Below, piece by piece: positions 51,823 to 63,942 of a stretch of DNA of 64,000 bases (the first letter of the stretch is position 1; every line of letters begins with the position of its first letter). The notes beneath the pieces are model-generated. The model was not told the origin of the DNA. It did no database searches and was given only the letters and a program-made list of their open reading frames with translations. This stretch comes from an uncultured Fidelibacterota bacterium (lineage in GTDB: Bacteria > Fidelibacterota > Marinisomatia > Marinisomatales > UBA1611). The DNA lies in the NCBI GenBank assembly GCA_902562835.1, contig CACEUX010000006.1, forward strand, positions 1 through 64,000. The letters are read 5' to 3'. Both the position numbers and the translations under genes were made by a program.

Positions 51823-54288
51823 ATGAAAGAAAATTTTTCAAAAAGAGTTCAACAAATAATAAAAAATTCAAAAGAAGAAGCAATCCGACTAGGACATAGC
51901 TATGTTGGTTCTGAACATCTATTGTTGGGGATGCTAAAGGAAGATACTGGTTTATCAAAAAAAGTTCTCGATGTCTTTGATATTAAAATTTCTGAAATGA
52001 TATCAATGATAGAGAATATGATAAAATCATCAGGTGGCACCATGACTCTAGGTCACTTACCACTTACACGTAGAGCTGAACGTATTTTAAGAAATTCTTA
52101 CAACGAAGCATCTACACGTGGCGAAAATATTGCAGATGATGAACATTTGTTATTGGCCATTTTAAAAGAATCTGAGGGAATTGCATCGGATATTTTAAAA
52201 TCATTTTCTCTTGATTATGAAACTATTAGTGACTTGATAGATTCAGATGCTGAAGATAAAACAATTGCCGATCTAGGACATTCTTCTGGAGTATCTGGAA
52301 AAAGTAAAACTCCAACTTTAGATCATTTTTCTAGAGATATCACTCATATGGCAAAAAGGGGAAAGCTCGATCCTGTTATAGGTAGAGAAAAGGAAATTGA
52401 AAGAGTTGCTCAAATTCTAACGCGTAGAAAAAAGAATAATCCGGTTTTAATTGGAGAACCAGGAGTAGGAAAAACTGCAATAATTGAGGGCCTAGCACAG
52501 AGGATAATTCGTAAAGTAGTGCCTAGAACTCTGCATAATCAAAGAATATTGTCCTTAGACCTTGCTGCTTTAGTAGCCGGAACTAAATATAGAGGTCAGT
52601 TTGAAGAGCGCTTAAAAAGTGTGATGATGGAATTAGAGATAAGTGATAATATTATTATTTTCATTGATGAACTACATACTATTGTTGGAGCTGGAGGCGC
52701 TTCTGGCTCTCTAGATGCTTCAAATATGTTTAAACCTTCATTGGCAAGAGGCGATATTCATTGTATTGGTGCTACGACATTAGATGAATATCGAAAATAT
52801 ATAGAGAAAGATGGTGCACTTGATCGAAGATTTCAGAAAATCACTGTCAGCCCGCCATCCATTCAAGAGTCGATGGATATTCTTCATGGTTTAAAAGAAA
52901 AATATGAAGAGCACCACAAAGTAAAATATACTAATAATGCAATAGATGCATGTGTTAATCTATCAGAAAGATATATATCTGATAAATTCCTACCAGATAA
53001 AGCAATTGATATAATGGATGAAGCGGGTGCAAGAGCTCATATGTATAATTTGGAAGTGCCAAAAACTATTTTAGACATGGAAGATAAAGTCCAAAAGATT
53101 AGAGAAGAAAAAGAACTTAAAGTGTCAGAACAACTATTTGAGGATGCCGCTTCTCTAAGAGATAAAGAAAGACAATTATTTAAAAAGCTATCAAAGGCGC
53201 AGGTAAAATGGCAAGAGGGAGAAGGCAAGCGCTTAATCGATATTGATTCTGAAACTATTGCAGATGTTGTCTCTCTTATAACTGGTATTCCTCTTTCAAA
53301 AGTAGCAGAATCAGAGAGCGAACGTTTACTGAATCTTAATGAAGAGCTAAGTAATTATATCATTGGACAAAATGAAGCAATAAATAGTATAACAAATGCA
53401 ATTAGACGTTCGAGGACCGGTCTTAAAAGTCCTGACCGACCAATAGGGGTTTTCCTTTTTCTTGGCCCAACAGGCGTTGGCAAAACAGAATTAGCAAAAT
53501 GTTTAGCTAAATATTTATTTCCTCATAGTAATGCGCTGGTAAAAGTAGATATGTCAGAATTTACGGAACGTTTTTCTATTTCAAGATTAATAGGGGCACC
53601 TCCCGGCTATGTTGGATATGAAGAGGGTGGAGAACTCACTGAAAAGGTTAGAAGAAACCCATATTCAGTCATTCTTTTGGATGAAATTGAAAAGGGTCAT
53701 CCAGATATATTCAATGTATTACTTCAAGTTTTTGATGAGGGTACTTTAACAGATGGGCTTGGTAGAAAAATAGACTTTAGAAATTCAATTTTGATTATGA
53801 CATCCAATATAGGTACAAGAGAGCTAAAAAATAATGGTTTTGGTTTCGGTAGAGAAAAAGATGAAGAAGAGTATCAAAAAATGAAACAAAAAATTATGGA
53901 TAATGTAGAAAAATTATTCTCGCCTGAATTGGTAAACCGAATCGATGAATCTATTGTTTTCCATCAGCTTAATGAGAAGAATGTTTATGAAATAATTGAT
54001 TTGCAAATTTCTGACCTTGTTAATAATCTTTCAAAAATTGGACTAAAGATTAAGTTGAATAAATCTGCTAAAAAATACTTAGCCAAGCATGGTTATGATT
54101 CTAGATATGGAGTTAGAATGCTTCGTCGAGAAATTCAAAGTTCTCTTGAGGATCCAATTTCTGAATTACTTTTAAGGAAAGTATTTCCTAAAGGTACAAT
54201 AATAACGGTTAAGTCAGTGAAGAATAAATTAATATTTGATTATAGATTCAGAAGAAAATCAAAATCTTCTGAATTATCCCTAAAGTAA
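51823..54288 (+). CDS. clpC: ClpC-type ATP-dependent Clp protease ATP-binding subunit
   Basis: Two Clp_N repeats, two Walker A sites ([16 protein letters not shown]), UVR-like middle segment. Confidence 0.93.
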   Translation: MKENFSKRVQQIIKNSKEEAIRLGHSYVGSEHLLLGMLKEDTGLSKKVLDVFDIKISEMISMIENMIKSSGGTMTLGHLPLTRRAERILRNSYNEASTRGENIADDEHLLLAILKESEGIASDILKSFSLDYETISDLIDSDAEDKTIADLGHSSGVSGKSKTPTLDHFSRDITHMAKRGKLDPVIGREKEIERVAQILTRRKKNNPVLIGEPGVGKTAIIEGLAQRIIRKVVPRTLHNQRILSLDLAALVAGTKYRGQFEERLKSVMMELEISDNIIIFIDELHTIVGAGGASGSLDASNMFKPSLARGDIHCIGATTLDEYRKYIEKDGALDRRFQKITVSPPSIQESMDILHGLKEKYEEHHKVKYTNNAIDACVNLSERYISDKFLPDKAIDIMDEAGARAHMYNLEVPKTILDMEDKVQKIREEKELKVSEQLFEDAASLRDKERQLFKKLSKAQVKWQEGEGKRLIDIDSETIADVVSLITGIPLSKVAESESERLLNLNEELSNYIIGQNEAINSITNAIRRSRTGLKSPDRPIGVFLFLGPTGVGKTELAKCLAKYLFPHSNALVKVDMSEFTERFSISRLIGAPPGYVGYEEGGELTEKVRRNPYSVILLDEIEKGHPDIFNVLLQVFDEGTLTDGLGRKIDFRNSILIMTSNIGTRELKNNGFGFGREKDEEEYQKMKQKIMDNVEKLFSPELVNRIDESIVFHQLNEKNVYEIIDLQISDLVNNLSKIGLKIKLNKSAKKYLAKHGYDSRYGVRMLRREIQSSLEDPISELLLRKVFPKGTIITVKSVKNKLIFDYRFRRKSKSSELSLK

Positions 54289-54499
54289 TATATCATAAGC
54301 TGGATATTTATGTTATGCCTAATCGATGTTTATTAATTAATTATCCAAATTCACTTTCATAAAAATAGGATGTAAAATCTCTGCCATAAAGTAAGATTAA
54401 TTAGAATAGTCTGTCAATATTAACTACTATTTTATATGGTATATTCCTTGCAAGTCGTAGTTCGAGATAGTTTATAATTTTTAGTTTTTTGGAGATAGT

Positions 54500-56401
54500 A
54501 TGAGTAAAATTATTGGAATTGACCTTGGTACTACCAATTCATGTGTAGCTGTACTTGAAGGTGGTGAACCAACAGTAATCACAAGTCCAGAAGGTGGTCG
54601 GACTACTCCTTCTGTTGTTGGATTTGCAAAAGATGGAGATCGCTTGGTAGGTCAAGCTGCTAAACGACAGGCTGTTACAAACCCTGAAAACACTGTTTTT
54701 TCAATTAAGCGTTTTGTAGGAAGAATGTTTGATGAGGTTAGTACAGAGATATCTGAAGTACCATATAAAGTTGAAAAAAACTCTAGTGGCGCCTGTGTAG
54801 TCAAAGCAGGTGAAAAAGAGTACACTCCACCTGAAATTTCTGCTATGGTTCTCCAAAAATTGAAGCAGCAGGCAGAGGAGTATCTTGGATCCAAAGTAAC
54901 AGATGCAGTTATAACAGTTCCAGCCTATTTTAATGATTCACAGAGGCAAGCAACAAAAGATGCAGGTAAAATAGCAGGCTTAAATGTCAGACGCATCATT
55001 AATGAACCCACTGCTGCATCATTAGCATACGGCCTAGATAAGAAAAAAGATGAAAAAATTGCCGTCTTTGATCTAGGCGGTGGTACTTTTGACGTTTCAA
55101 TTTTAGAACTTGGTGATGGTGTTTTTGAAGTTAAATCATCAAATGGAGATGGACATCTTGGTGGAGATGATTTCGATCAAAAAGTTATTGACTGGATTGC
55201 TAATGAATTTGATAAATCTGATGGCATTGATCTTAGAAAAGACCCAATGGCTCTACAGCGTTTAAAAGAAGCTGCAGAGACGGCGAAAAAAGAATTATCA
55301 ACATCTAAACAGACTGACATCAATCTACCATTTGTTACAGCAGATGCCTCAGGACCAAAGCATCTAAACCTAACACTATCTCAAGCTAAATTTGAAGAAT
55401 TAGTAAGTGATTTGATTAATAGAACAATTGAACCATGTGTCCAAGCAATTGAAGATGCGGGATTATCGAAGTCTGAAATTGATGAGGTGATTCTAGTAGG
55501 TGGCTCCACTAGGATTCCAAAGATTCAAGAACAGGTAAAAGAGATATTTGGTAAAGAACCAAATAAAAGTGTCAACCCTGATGAAGTTGTCGCACTTGGT
55601 GCGGCTATTCAAGGTGGCGTTTTATCTGGAGATGTTGATGATATACTTCTTCTTGATGTTACGCCCTTATCACTTGGTATTGAAACACTAGGTAGTGTTT
55701 CGACAACATTGATAGAAAGGAATACAACTATTCCAACAAAAAAGTCACAGGTTTTTAGTACTGCGGCTGATAATCAGACCACTGTTGAGATTCATGTATT
55801 ACAGGGAGAAAGGCAAATGGCCACAGATAACAAGACGATTGGCAGATTTCACCTTGCAGACATACCTCCTTCACCACGCGGAGTTCCCCAAATTGAAGTT
55901 TCATTTGATATAGATGCAAATGGAATACTTAATGTAAATGCAAAAGATAAGGCTACAGGAAAGGAACAGAGCATTAGGATTGAGGCATCAAGTGGTTTAA
56001 GTGATTCAGAAATAGATAAGATGGTAAATGAAGCAAAAAAACATGAATCTGAAGATAAAGATAAAAGAGAGAAAATTGACCTAATTAACCAATCAGAGCA
56101 CCTTATTTATGAAACGGAAAAAAATGTTAAGGAACATGCTGACAAATTGGAAAAATCAGAAAAGGGAGATTTAGATGAAAAGGTCAAAGCTCTAACCAAA
56201 GCTAAAGAAAGTGGTAACATAGAAGATATTAGATTCTCAATGGATGCCCTAAATGCTTCATGGAGTGCAGTCGCTTCAAAATTGTACGATTCTACTAAAC
56301 AGGAACCCAATGCTTCTGAACAACAGACAAATCAAGATGCTGAAAAAAAAGAAAAGAAGGAAGGGGAAATTGAAGATGCAGATTTTGAGGTTGTAGACTA
56401 A
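54500..56401 (+). CDS. dnaK: Molecular chaperone DnaK (Hsp70)
   Basis: [55 protein letters not shown]. Confidence 0.98.
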   Translation: MSKIIGIDLGTTNSCVAVLEGGEPTVITSPEGGRTTPSVVGFAKDGDRLVGQAAKRQAVTNPENTVFSIKRFVGRMFDEVSTEISEVPYKVEKNSSGACVVKAGEKEYTPPEISAMVLQKLKQQAEEYLGSKVTDAVITVPAYFNDSQRQATKDAGKIAGLNVRRIINEPTAASLAYGLDKKKDEKIAVFDLGGGTFDVSILELGDGVFEVKSSNGDGHLGGDDFDQKVIDWIANEFDKSDGIDLRKDPMALQRLKEAAETAKKELSTSKQTDINLPFVTADASGPKHLNLTLSQAKFEELVSDLINRTIEPCVQAIEDAGLSKSEIDEVILVGGSTRIPKIQEQVKEIFGKEPNKSVNPDEVVALGAAIQGGVLSGDVDDILLLDVTPLSLGIETLGSVSTTLIERNTTIPTKKSQVFSTAADNQTTVEIHVLQGERQMATDNKTIGRFHLADIPPSPRGVPQIEVSFDIDANGILNVNAKDKATGKEQSIRIEASSGLSDSEIDKMVNEAKKHESEDKDKREKIDLINQSEHLIYETEKNVKEHADKLEKSEKGDLDEKVKALTKAKESGNIEDIRFSMDALNASWSAVASKLYDSTKQEPNASEQQTNQDAEKKEKKEGEIEDADFEVVD

Positions 56402-56427
56402 AGTATCTAAAATATATCAATAAATAT

Positions 56428-56460
56428 AAAAAAGGCACTCTGAACGAGTGCTTTTTTTAT
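56428..56460 (+). terminator. Rho-independent terminator downstream of dnaK
   Basis: aaaaaagGCACTC-tgaac-GAGTGCttttttt: 6-bp stem extended by A/T tracts, followed by T7. Confidence 0.9.
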
Positions 56461-56506
56461 ATTTGGAACTCGCTTCCTATATACAAGTTTATTTTATAAT
56501 GTTTCT

Positions 56507-59500
56507 ATGATGCAAATGGGTAAAAAATATCTACTTATCGCACCAGCGGTCTTAATAACTATATTAGTTCTTTCATTGAAGACCTCAGTTTGGAATAGCT
56601 ATTTTCAGTCTGAATTAAATAAATATATCAACTCTAGTGGCTGGAGTATTCAAGTTGAACATGCTGAGGGATATTTATTTAGTACTTCCGTTTTTAATAA
56701 CATTAATCTCATTCACAATAATGGTTCATCGTTAAGAATACAAGAATCTTCTATAAATATTGGATTATTTTCATCCTTACTAGGAACTCCAGTTTTTGAT
56801 TTATTAACCCTAGAGGGAATGCATGTAAATTATTCTGGAGACATTTATTCGCAAGAAGAGACTGGAAAAGAAGGTGATCTCGTATTAAATATTCCATTTC
56901 ATGTCAGATCATTTTTTGTTGATGGGAAGGTGCGGTCCAACATAAAAAGTAAAAAATATATATTTAATATAATGGCTGGAGGAGAATTAATAGGTTTGGA
57001 AAAACCTTCATTAAAATGTGATTTAGTTAATGTGTCATTAGAGGATAATTCAGATTTGGTGTGCAAATTTGATACTATGGTGTTGGGATATGATGGTAAT
57101 TCATATTTTTTAAAAGATATTGATGGCGAACTTTTTACTTTGCCAATATCAGGTAGTTTATCATTCGAGAAATCAAACTCAATTTTAAAGGGATCTATAG
57201 AAGCTTCACAATTTAGTTTTCCATCAGAACTTTTTAGTAGGTTGCCTCTGCAAGCAAAATTTTCTACGTTCACAGGTCAATTTAATTTTGAATCAGATCT
57301 TGAGTATTTTGAAGGAGAATTATTGGTTGAGAATCAATTAGGCCTTGATATGGGAGGCCGATTCGATATATCTAAGAAAGGAAAAACTTGGATAATTAAT
57401 GCACTTGAACTCAAGGGGGAAAGTTCTAAGCTTACTATGAATGGACTATGGAATGAGAATGAGAGAATTAGTTCTTACATGAATTTAGAGAACTTAGATC
57501 TGGGTCGATGGATAAAAAATCAAAAATCCACTCAAATGTCGGGCCTTTTCATTATGGACGCAGGCTTGACGGAAAATGGCGCATTAGATCAGATTGATAT
57601 GACAGTTGAAATGATTGAAAGCAAATTATTCAATCAGGGGGAAATCTCGATTCATGGTCAATTAACATATAGGGATAGTCTTTTATCGACAATAGATCCT
57701 GTAATGCTTTTTGTTGGAGATAGTTATTTAACCATTGATGGTAAAGCTGATTTTTTTTCAAAGACCATTAATTTATATACCGATATGGAAAAGGCTGATA
57801 TTGAGTTAGTAAATAGTTTTCTACCAGGCGATTTTGTTTCAGGAAAGGCTACTGGTAATTTAAAAATATCGGGAGATATTCTTTCACCATCAGCTTTAGC
57901 AGAGCTAACATGTGAAAATGTAAAAATAAGTAACTTTACACTTGAGTCTATCGATCTGAATTCTCATATAACTGTTAATGAAAGTATTCCCTCTGGTTTT
58001 ATTGATATTAAAGCTGATAAGGGCCAATGGAAAAACAGAGGTTTTGAAAGTGGTACCGTGAGTGCAATTATTGATAATAAGTCAATCGTTTTAGAAAATT
58101 GTCATTTTAAATCTGGAGATGATTTTTTGCAGGCATCTGGTCATTTTAATGGAGTAGATAAATATAGAATTGATAGATTACAATTTGCATACAAGGATAA
58201 CTATATGGTGAACGCAAAACCACTCAACTTTGTTATCCAAGATTCAATTTTTCAGTTTAACCCATTTGAACTACACATAAATGATGGTTTAATGGAAGGA
58301 GTAATTACAGGCACTAAAAATCCTGAAGGTAGGTTCAAAATGTCCAATTTTGATGCAGAGATTCTGACGCAATTCTTCGATGATGAGCGTTTAAAACTGT
58401 CTGGATTGATTTTTGGTGAGGTTTGGATAAAATCAAATCAGGGTAGAATTGACCTTGACGTGGACCTTTCCCTTAAAAAGGGCAAATATATGGAGGAATC
58501 ATTTGATGAAATGACCCTATCATGTCTCTACAAGAGTGGTATGCTACACCTTGACGACATTACTATGACACGGAAAGGTACTATGGGAATACAAGTATCT
58601 GGAATAATTCCATTTGAAAAACTAAATACTAAAAATGAATCAATATCATTAGTCTCGAATTTTTCGAATATTTCATTAGAGTTTGTTCATCGATTTATTC
58701 CTAGGTTTTATACAATAGGTGGCTCTGGGACTGGCAGGCTTGATTTAAGTGGTACCACAGAAAAGACAAAATTTTCTTATGATATAAATATAGATAATGC
58801 ATTATTTGATCTAGTACACTTAGGAAAATTTAAAAGTAAGGGCACCTATGACGGACGAAAATTAAATGTGGTTTCAGCAAGTTCTCAGTCTAAAGAAGGA
58901 ACTATAACAGCATTTGGTTATGTTCCTTTTGATTTAAATCTTAATTCTTCAAGATTTGGATCTTTCTTTAATGAAGATAATATCAATTTTAAGGCAAATG
59001 CTGAATTATATTCATTACCATTTCTTTCTCCATATTTGGCCGACCTGGATTCCGCAAACGGGAATATTAATATCCAATTACTACTTGAGGGTAAAGGTGA
59101 TGCTATAAATCGTAATGGATATATTAATATAAATAATGGTAGTTTGTATACGATGCTAGTTAGTGACCCTATCAAATTAATTGATGGTAATGCTAGCATG
59201 GTAAATAATACATTATTCATCAATAGATTTGATGCGCTTTTGTATAATTCAAACAATAGAAGCCCGAATAAAAAAGGTCAAAATACTACCATATCTGGTA
59301 CAATGAATTTTGCTAAATTTTTTAATCCAGGATATGATTTAAAAGTAAAAGCAACTAATGCTTCATATAAATTATTGTTTTTGGATGTCGAAGGTAATAG
59401 TAACCTAGACCTAAAGATTGTTGGTAGGGATACAGTGCTTGTAGATGGTATAATAGAGACTCAAGAAGCAAATGTCTTTTATGAGTTTAGTACAGAATAT

Positions 59501-60283
59501 GTTGGTACAGCAATGCAGGATAATCAGGGCTCTATATTGGCTTATGATTTAAACATCCCAATAACTGGATCAGCATTTTTTAAAAATTCCCAAGTAAATG
59601 CAAAGGTTACAGGTGAATTGAATTTAGCTCAAATAGGAAATGAAGAAGTAGATTTTGGAGGGCAGATAATTGTGGAAGATGGGAGTGTCATTTCTTTTAC
59701 AGATTATTTTGATGAGCTACAAGGCTTGGTGAGTTTTGATAATAAAGGTTTTAATCCTTACATTGATGTGAATGCAAATACTATGGTTGATGATGAACGA
59801 ATAGAATTACGTATGAGAGGTGGTATCGAAGACCTTGATATTATATTAGAGTCTGGCAGTGGTTTTTCCGAGAGTGATATACTTGAATTGTTAACATGGG
59901 GTAAGAGGATTGAGGATGCTGAGTGGACTTCAACTGGATTTGGCAACCAGACTGTTTCAATTTTAGGTACATTATTAGAAAATCAATTAGAAAAAAATCT
60001 TAAAGAATCTAACCTGGGTATGATGAATTATGTTGATGATATTGACATATCTGGCGCAGCAGGTTTGCTCCAGGGTTCTAATGAAGATTATGAAGTGACC
60101 GTAAAAACAAAACTAAGCGATAAAGCATTTTTAAATTTATCTTATAAAAGGTCATTTTCACTTAATAACGAACAAAAACAGATTGGTGTTGAGTACAAAT
60201 TAAATCGTCACTTTTCTGTGGTTGGTGCTTACGATGAAGAAGGGAATTTGAATCTTAAATATCGTTATAGATACGCTTATTAA
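56507..60283 (+). CDS. tamB: Translocation and assembly module TamB-like protein (DUF490)
   Basis: N-terminal TM anchor, long beta-rich AsmA/TamB-like repeats, C-terminal DUF490-like DDERIELRMRGGIEDLDIILESGSGFSESDILELLTWG. Confidence 0.88.
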   Translation: MMQMGKKYLLIAPAVLITILVLSLKTSVWNSYFQSELNKYINSSGWSIQVEHAEGYLFSTSVFNNINLIHNNGSSLRIQESSINIGLFSSLLGTPVFDLLTLEGMHVNYSGDIYSQEETGKEGDLVLNIPFHVRSFFVDGKVRSNIKSKKYIFNIMAGGELIGLEKPSLKCDLVNVSLEDNSDLVCKFDTMVLGYDGNSYFLKDIDGELFTLPISGSLSFEKSNSILKGSIEASQFSFPSELFSRLPLQAKFSTFTGQFNFESDLEYFEGELLVENQLGLDMGGRFDISKKGKTWIINALELKGESSKLTMNGLWNENERISSYMNLENLDLGRWIKNQKSTQMSGLFIMDAGLTENGALDQIDMTVEMIESKLFNQGEISIHGQLTYRDSLLSTIDPVMLFVGDSYLTIDGKADFFSKTINLYTDMEKADIELVNSFLPGDFVSGKATGNLKISGDILSPSALAELTCENVKISNFTLESIDLNSHITVNESIPSGFIDIKADKGQWKNRGFESGTVSAIIDNKSIVLENCHFKSGDDFLQASGHFNGVDKYRIDRLQFAYKDNYMVNAKPLNFVIQDSIFQFNPFELHINDGLMEGVITGTKNPEGRFKMSNFDAEILTQFFDDERLKLSGLIFGEVWIKSNQGRIDLDVDLSLKKGKYMEESFDEMTLSCLYKSGMLHLDDITMTRKGTMGIQVSGIIPFEKLNTKNESISLVSNFSNISLEFVHRFIPRFYTIGGSGTGRLDLSGTTEKTKFSYDINIDNALFDLVHLGKFKSKGTYDGRKLNVVSASSQSKEGTITAFGYVPFDLNLNSSRFGSFFNEDNINFKANAELYSLPFLSPYLADLDSANGNINIQLLLEGKGDAINRNGYININNGSLYTMLVSDPIKLIDGNASMVNNTLFINRFDALLYNSNNRSPNKKGQNTTISGTMNFAKFFNPGYDLKVKATNASYKLLFLDVEGNSNLDLKIVGRDTVLVDGIIETQEANVFYEFSTEYVGTAMQDNQGSILAYDLNIPITGSAFFKNSQVNAKVTGELNLAQIGNEEVDFGGQIIVEDGSVISFTDYFDELQGLVSFDNKGFNPYIDVNANTMVDDERIELRMRGGIEDLDIILESGSGFSESDILELLTWGKRIEDAEWTSTGFGNQTVSILGTLLENQLEKNLKESNLGMMNYVDDIDISGAAGLLQGSNEDYEVTVKTKLSDKAFLNLSYKRSFSLNNEQKQIGVEYKLNRHFSVVGAYDEEGNLNLKYRYRYAY

Positions 60284-60286
60284 TTT

Positions 60287-62083
60287 ATGACATACATAAT
60301 TAAGGCAGTCTTTTACCTGTGGATATTCATAGGTATTTCCAAATCAGAAACTGAACCAAGATTTATTAATAAAGTTTTGCTGGAAGGAAATGATAATGTC
60401 ACTATGAATGAGGTTCTTTATATTGTTAGACAAAGACCTCCCAATTTCTTTTTTCGTAAACCTAAGTTTGATGACCGTTTATTAAGATTAGATGCATTAA
60501 CTTTAAAAAATTATTATCATTCAAAAGGCTTCCTCGATGTCAAAATAAATGATTCATTTAAAGAAATAGAAATTTCAAATAAGAGATATGTCGATATTCT
60601 TTTTAGTATTGATGAAGGTAGGCAGTTCTTTCTCTCAAAAGTTAATATTGTTGGAAATAATATTATTGAAAAAGAAAGAATACGAGAAGTTTTGGGATTA
60701 TCACTGAATGAACCCTACAACCCGGTTGGATTAAATGACAATTTATATTTATTAGAAAATGAATATCATGAGCAAGGGAAACTTTTTTTTGACGTCTCAA
60801 TTAAAGATGTGGTCAATGATTCAGTATTTGTTGATATCAACATAAATGAAGGTAATAATTACTACGTGCGAAATACTACTTTTGAAAAAGCTGGTAATAT
60901 TGATAGTTCATTAGTTTTAAGAGAATTAGTATACAAAAGTGGAGATCCTTACATTAAATCAGCCATGGATAAGACATCAAAACATTTGAGGGAAATTGGG
61001 ATTTTTTCAACAGCAAGTCTAATTCCGGTAAAAGTTACTGATTCTGATTCTCTAGTTGATATTTATATTGATTTAAAAAGATATAAGCAGCGCGAATGGA
61101 ACTCTTCTGGGGGTTTAGTACCAATCAGCTTTGCTGAAGGTGCAAATGAAATTGATGCAGTAAGTGCAACAATAGAATGGAGAGATCGTGCTTTTCTTAA
61201 TTCACCTAATCAGTTTTCTATGAAACTTTTAGCTGGCTTTACGGTAGATACGAGTTTTATTGCTTCAAGGCTTAGATCTGATGCAAGTCTTTCCTCAAAT
61301 TGGTTTTTTGGTATAAGGTTTCCAACAAAAATAATTGGATATTATGAAAGATTTACTTTTGGTAAGGCCACAGATTTACCAGAAGGAATAGATAGATATG
61401 GTGGTAATCTAGCTCAGCGCATTCAGCTAAAAGGAAGATCTTATTTTGAGACTAGAACAATTTGGGAAGGTTTTTCTGATAGATCTGAAGAGAATATTGA
61501 AGAACGATCTATATCATTAAAAATAAATATAGATCGTAAGGATGATCCCCTTTTCACAAAAAATGGTTATTTAATTCAGGGTCTAATAAAGAAAGCTGGC
61601 TTTGAAGGTTCTCGAGAATATTTTAAAACCGATTTAACATTTCAGTCATATTTATCTTTATCAAAAGGCCCTGTTTATGCCATGCGTATCCAATATGGTA
61701 GTCTATGGCAATGGGATCCCGAATATGAGGATTATTCTTTTGAGAAGTTCTATCTTGGTGGGAGTACTTCAATGAGAGGTTGGCAGGTGTTAAAGTTCAA
61801 TGTAAATGAACAAGGTGAACCATATGGTGGGACAACACGGCTTATGACAAATATTGAGCTCAGACAACATCTTTATAAATCACTAGGAATGACACTTTTT
61901 GCTGATGGTGGAATTTTATCCGATGAACCACTAAGGTTTAATTTCCTAGGGGAATTAAAATGGGATTTAGGTATAGGATTAACTTTTGAAACTCCTTTGG
62001 GTCCTGCTAGACTTGATTATGCAATCCAAATTGATAATAAAAATAGTCAACAGTTTAATATTGGAGTTCAAAACTTATTTTAA
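60287..62083 (+). CDS. Omp85-family outer-membrane protein (BamA/TamA-like) with POTRA domains
   Basis: POTRA-like repeats (INKVLLEGNDNVTMNEVLYIV; LSKVNIVGNNIIEKERIREVL) and C-terminal barrel with FYLGGSTSMRGW and TPLGPARLDYA. Confidence 0.92.
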   Translation: MTYIIKAVFYLWIFIGISKSETEPRFINKVLLEGNDNVTMNEVLYIVRQRPPNFFFRKPKFDDRLLRLDALTLKNYYHSKGFLDVKINDSFKEIEISNKRYVDILFSIDEGRQFFLSKVNIVGNNIIEKERIREVLGLSLNEPYNPVGLNDNLYLLENEYHEQGKLFFDVSIKDVVNDSVFVDININEGNNYYVRNTTFEKAGNIDSSLVLRELVYKSGDPYIKSAMDKTSKHLREIGIFSTASLIPVKVTDSDSLVDIYIDLKRYKQREWNSSGGLVPISFAEGANEIDAVSATIEWRDRAFLNSPNQFSMKLLAGFTVDTSFIASRLRSDASLSSNWFFGIRFPTKIIGYYERFTFGKATDLPEGIDRYGGNLAQRIQLKGRSYFETRTIWEGFSDRSEENIEERSISLKINIDRKDDPLFTKNGYLIQGLIKKAGFEGSREYFKTDLTFQSYLSLSKGPVYAMRIQYGSLWQWDPEYEDYSFEKFYLGGSTSMRGWQVLKFNVNEQGEPYGGTTRLMTNIELRQHLYKSLGMTLFADGGILSDEPLRFNFLGELKWDLGIGLTFETPLGPARLDYAIQIDNKNSQQFNIGVQNLF

Positions 62084-62194
62084 AAATTTATTAATGGAAC
62101 TCTTTGTAGATCTTTCACATATAAGGTTCCATCAAACACTTTACGGGTAAAGAAACAGGCATTAATTTCCACAGCTTTTAAATAAAGGAAGATA

Positions 62195-62929
62195 ATGAAA
62201 ATTAAATATACGTTAGTCTTTTTAGTATTTTTTTGGATGAGTAGTTGCACTAAGTCATCTAAAGAACTCTTTGAGTCATCCGAGCAAAATACTGAGAGTA
62301 ATCAGATTGATCTGGCAATAAAAGATCTTCAGGAATTATTAGAAAAATACCCCAATGATAGCCTAGCTTCTAAAGCACAATACAAGCTTGCTTCAATTCA
62401 CTTAAACTGGAAAAATGATTTACGGTCTGGTTTACTTGAACTACAAAATACAGTTGATGATTATGGAGAATCGATACATGGTGAGCAGGCTCAAACACAA
62501 ATAGACGAGTTTCCTGATTATATCTTGAATAAAGCTGAATCACTTCGAAAGCGTAAACTATTGAAAGAAGCCGTTGACCATCTAATGTATATGACCGAAG
62601 AATACTCACAACATGAGTTTACACCTAAAGCTCAATATATGCTGGGAGATATATATATGAATGACTTTAGAGATTTCACTACTGCAATTCAAGAATATAG
62701 AAAGGTAAGTGAAAAGTTTGTCGGTTCGAACCAAGAGCCACATGCCTTATTTATGGTCGGTTATATTTATGCTAATATACTGAATGACACAAAAAGTGCA
62801 CAAATTGAATACGAAAGTTTCTTAAATAAATTCCCAGATCATGAATTATCTCCATCAGTAAAGTTCGAGATTGACTATCTGGGTAAAAGTATAGAAGAAA
62901 TTCCTGCATTAAAGCACATCACCTCCTAG
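62195..62929 (+). CDS. TPR-containing lipoprotein (BamD/YbgF-like)
   Basis: Lipobox MSSC; repeated TPR-like segments (DLQELLEKYPNDSLASKAQYKLASIH, EYRKVSEKFVGSNQEPHALFMVGYIY). Confidence 0.8.
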   Translation: MKIKYTLVFLVFFWMSSCTKSSKELFESSEQNTESNQIDLAIKDLQELLEKYPNDSLASKAQYKLASIHLNWKNDLRSGLLELQNTVDDYGESIHGEQAQTQIDEFPDYILNKAESLRKRKLLKEAVDHLMYMTEEYSQHEFTPKAQYMLGDIYMNDFRDFTTAIQEYRKVSEKFVGSNQEPHALFMVGYIYANILNDTKSAQIEYESFLNKFPDHELSPSVKFEIDYLGKSIEEIPALKHITS

Positions 62930-62939
62930 ATAATATTTC

Positions 62940-63935
62940 ATGAGTGATTTTAGTTTATCACAGATTAATGATAAGATCTCTAAAGCATCTAGTTTTATTG
63001 ATGATCTAAAAAAAGGTATGAATGGGGTTATTCTTGGCCAAGATGAACTCATAAATAAAATAATTATATCTATGTTATCAAATGGCCATATACTTTTGGA
63101 AGGAGTTCCAGGTCTTGCCAAAACATTAACTGTGAAAACACTTTCAAGTCTAATTAATACTGATTTTCAAAGAATTCAGTTTACTCCTGATATGTTACCT
63201 GCAGATTTATTAGGAACTCTGATTTACAATCAAAAAACAGGAAGTTTTGAAACGAGGCAAGGGCCTATATTCTCAAATATAATACTTGCTGATGAAATTA
63301 ACCGATCACCTGCAAAAGTCCAAAGTGCACTATTAGAGGCAATGCAGGAAAGGCAAGTAACTATTGGCGAAAATACCTTTGCTCTTAAGGCTCCTTTTCT
63401 AGTTATGGCAACCCAAAATCCAATTGAACAGGAGGGAACCTATCCATTACCTGAAGCACAGGTCGATCGTTTTATGTTTAAACTTATTGTTAAATACCCA
63501 GATCATGATTCAGAAAGGTTAATTTTACGTCAGAATACAAGATCTAATGATGCTACAAAGTTAAGTTATGTTGTCACTCCAGAAGAGATATTAAATGCTC
63601 AGGCAATTATTGATGATATATATGTTGATGAAAAAGTAGAGGATTATGTCTTGAATTTAATTTTTGCAACGAGAAAGCCCAATAATTACGGGCTTAATGA
63701 TCTTGATGGAATTATTGATTTCGGTGCATCACCTCGAGCAACCATAAATCTTATTCGCGCAGCTAAGGCAAGGGCGTTTACTGAACACCGTGGTTATATA
63801 ACTCCTGAAGATATTAGGTATATAGGAACTGATGTATTGCGACACAGAGTTATACTCACTTATGAAGCTGAAGCTGAAGAATTAACTCCTGAAGACGTTA
63901 TAAAACGTTTATTTGAAGTTGTAGAAGTACCCTGA
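62940..63935 (+). CDS. MoxR-family AAA+ ATPase
   Basis: GHILLEGVPGLAKTLTVKTL; ADEINRSPAKVQSALLEAMQERQVTIG; TQNPIEQEGTYPLPEAQVDRFM. Confidence 0.96.
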   Translation: MSDFSLSQINDKISKASSFIDDLKKGMNGVILGQDELINKIIISMLSNGHILLEGVPGLAKTLTVKTLSSLINTDFQRIQFTPDMLPADLLGTLIYNQKTGSFETRQGPIFSNIILADEINRSPAKVQSALLEAMQERQVTIGENTFALKAPFLVMATQNPIEQEGTYPLPEAQVDRFMFKLIVKYPDHDSERLILRQNTRSNDATKLSYVVTPEEILNAQAIIDDIYVDEKVEDYVLNLIFATRKPNNYGLNDLDGIIDFGASPRATINLIRAAKARAFTEHRGYITPEDIRYIGTDVLRHRVILTYEAEAEELTPEDVIKRLFEVVEVP

Positions 63936-63942
63936 TTATTAA

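Noticed and set aside
54289-54499. CIRCE/HrcA or other heat-shock operator upstream of dnaK
   Set aside because: No TTAGCACTC-N9-GAGTGCTAA-like inverted repeat found by eye in the intergenic region.
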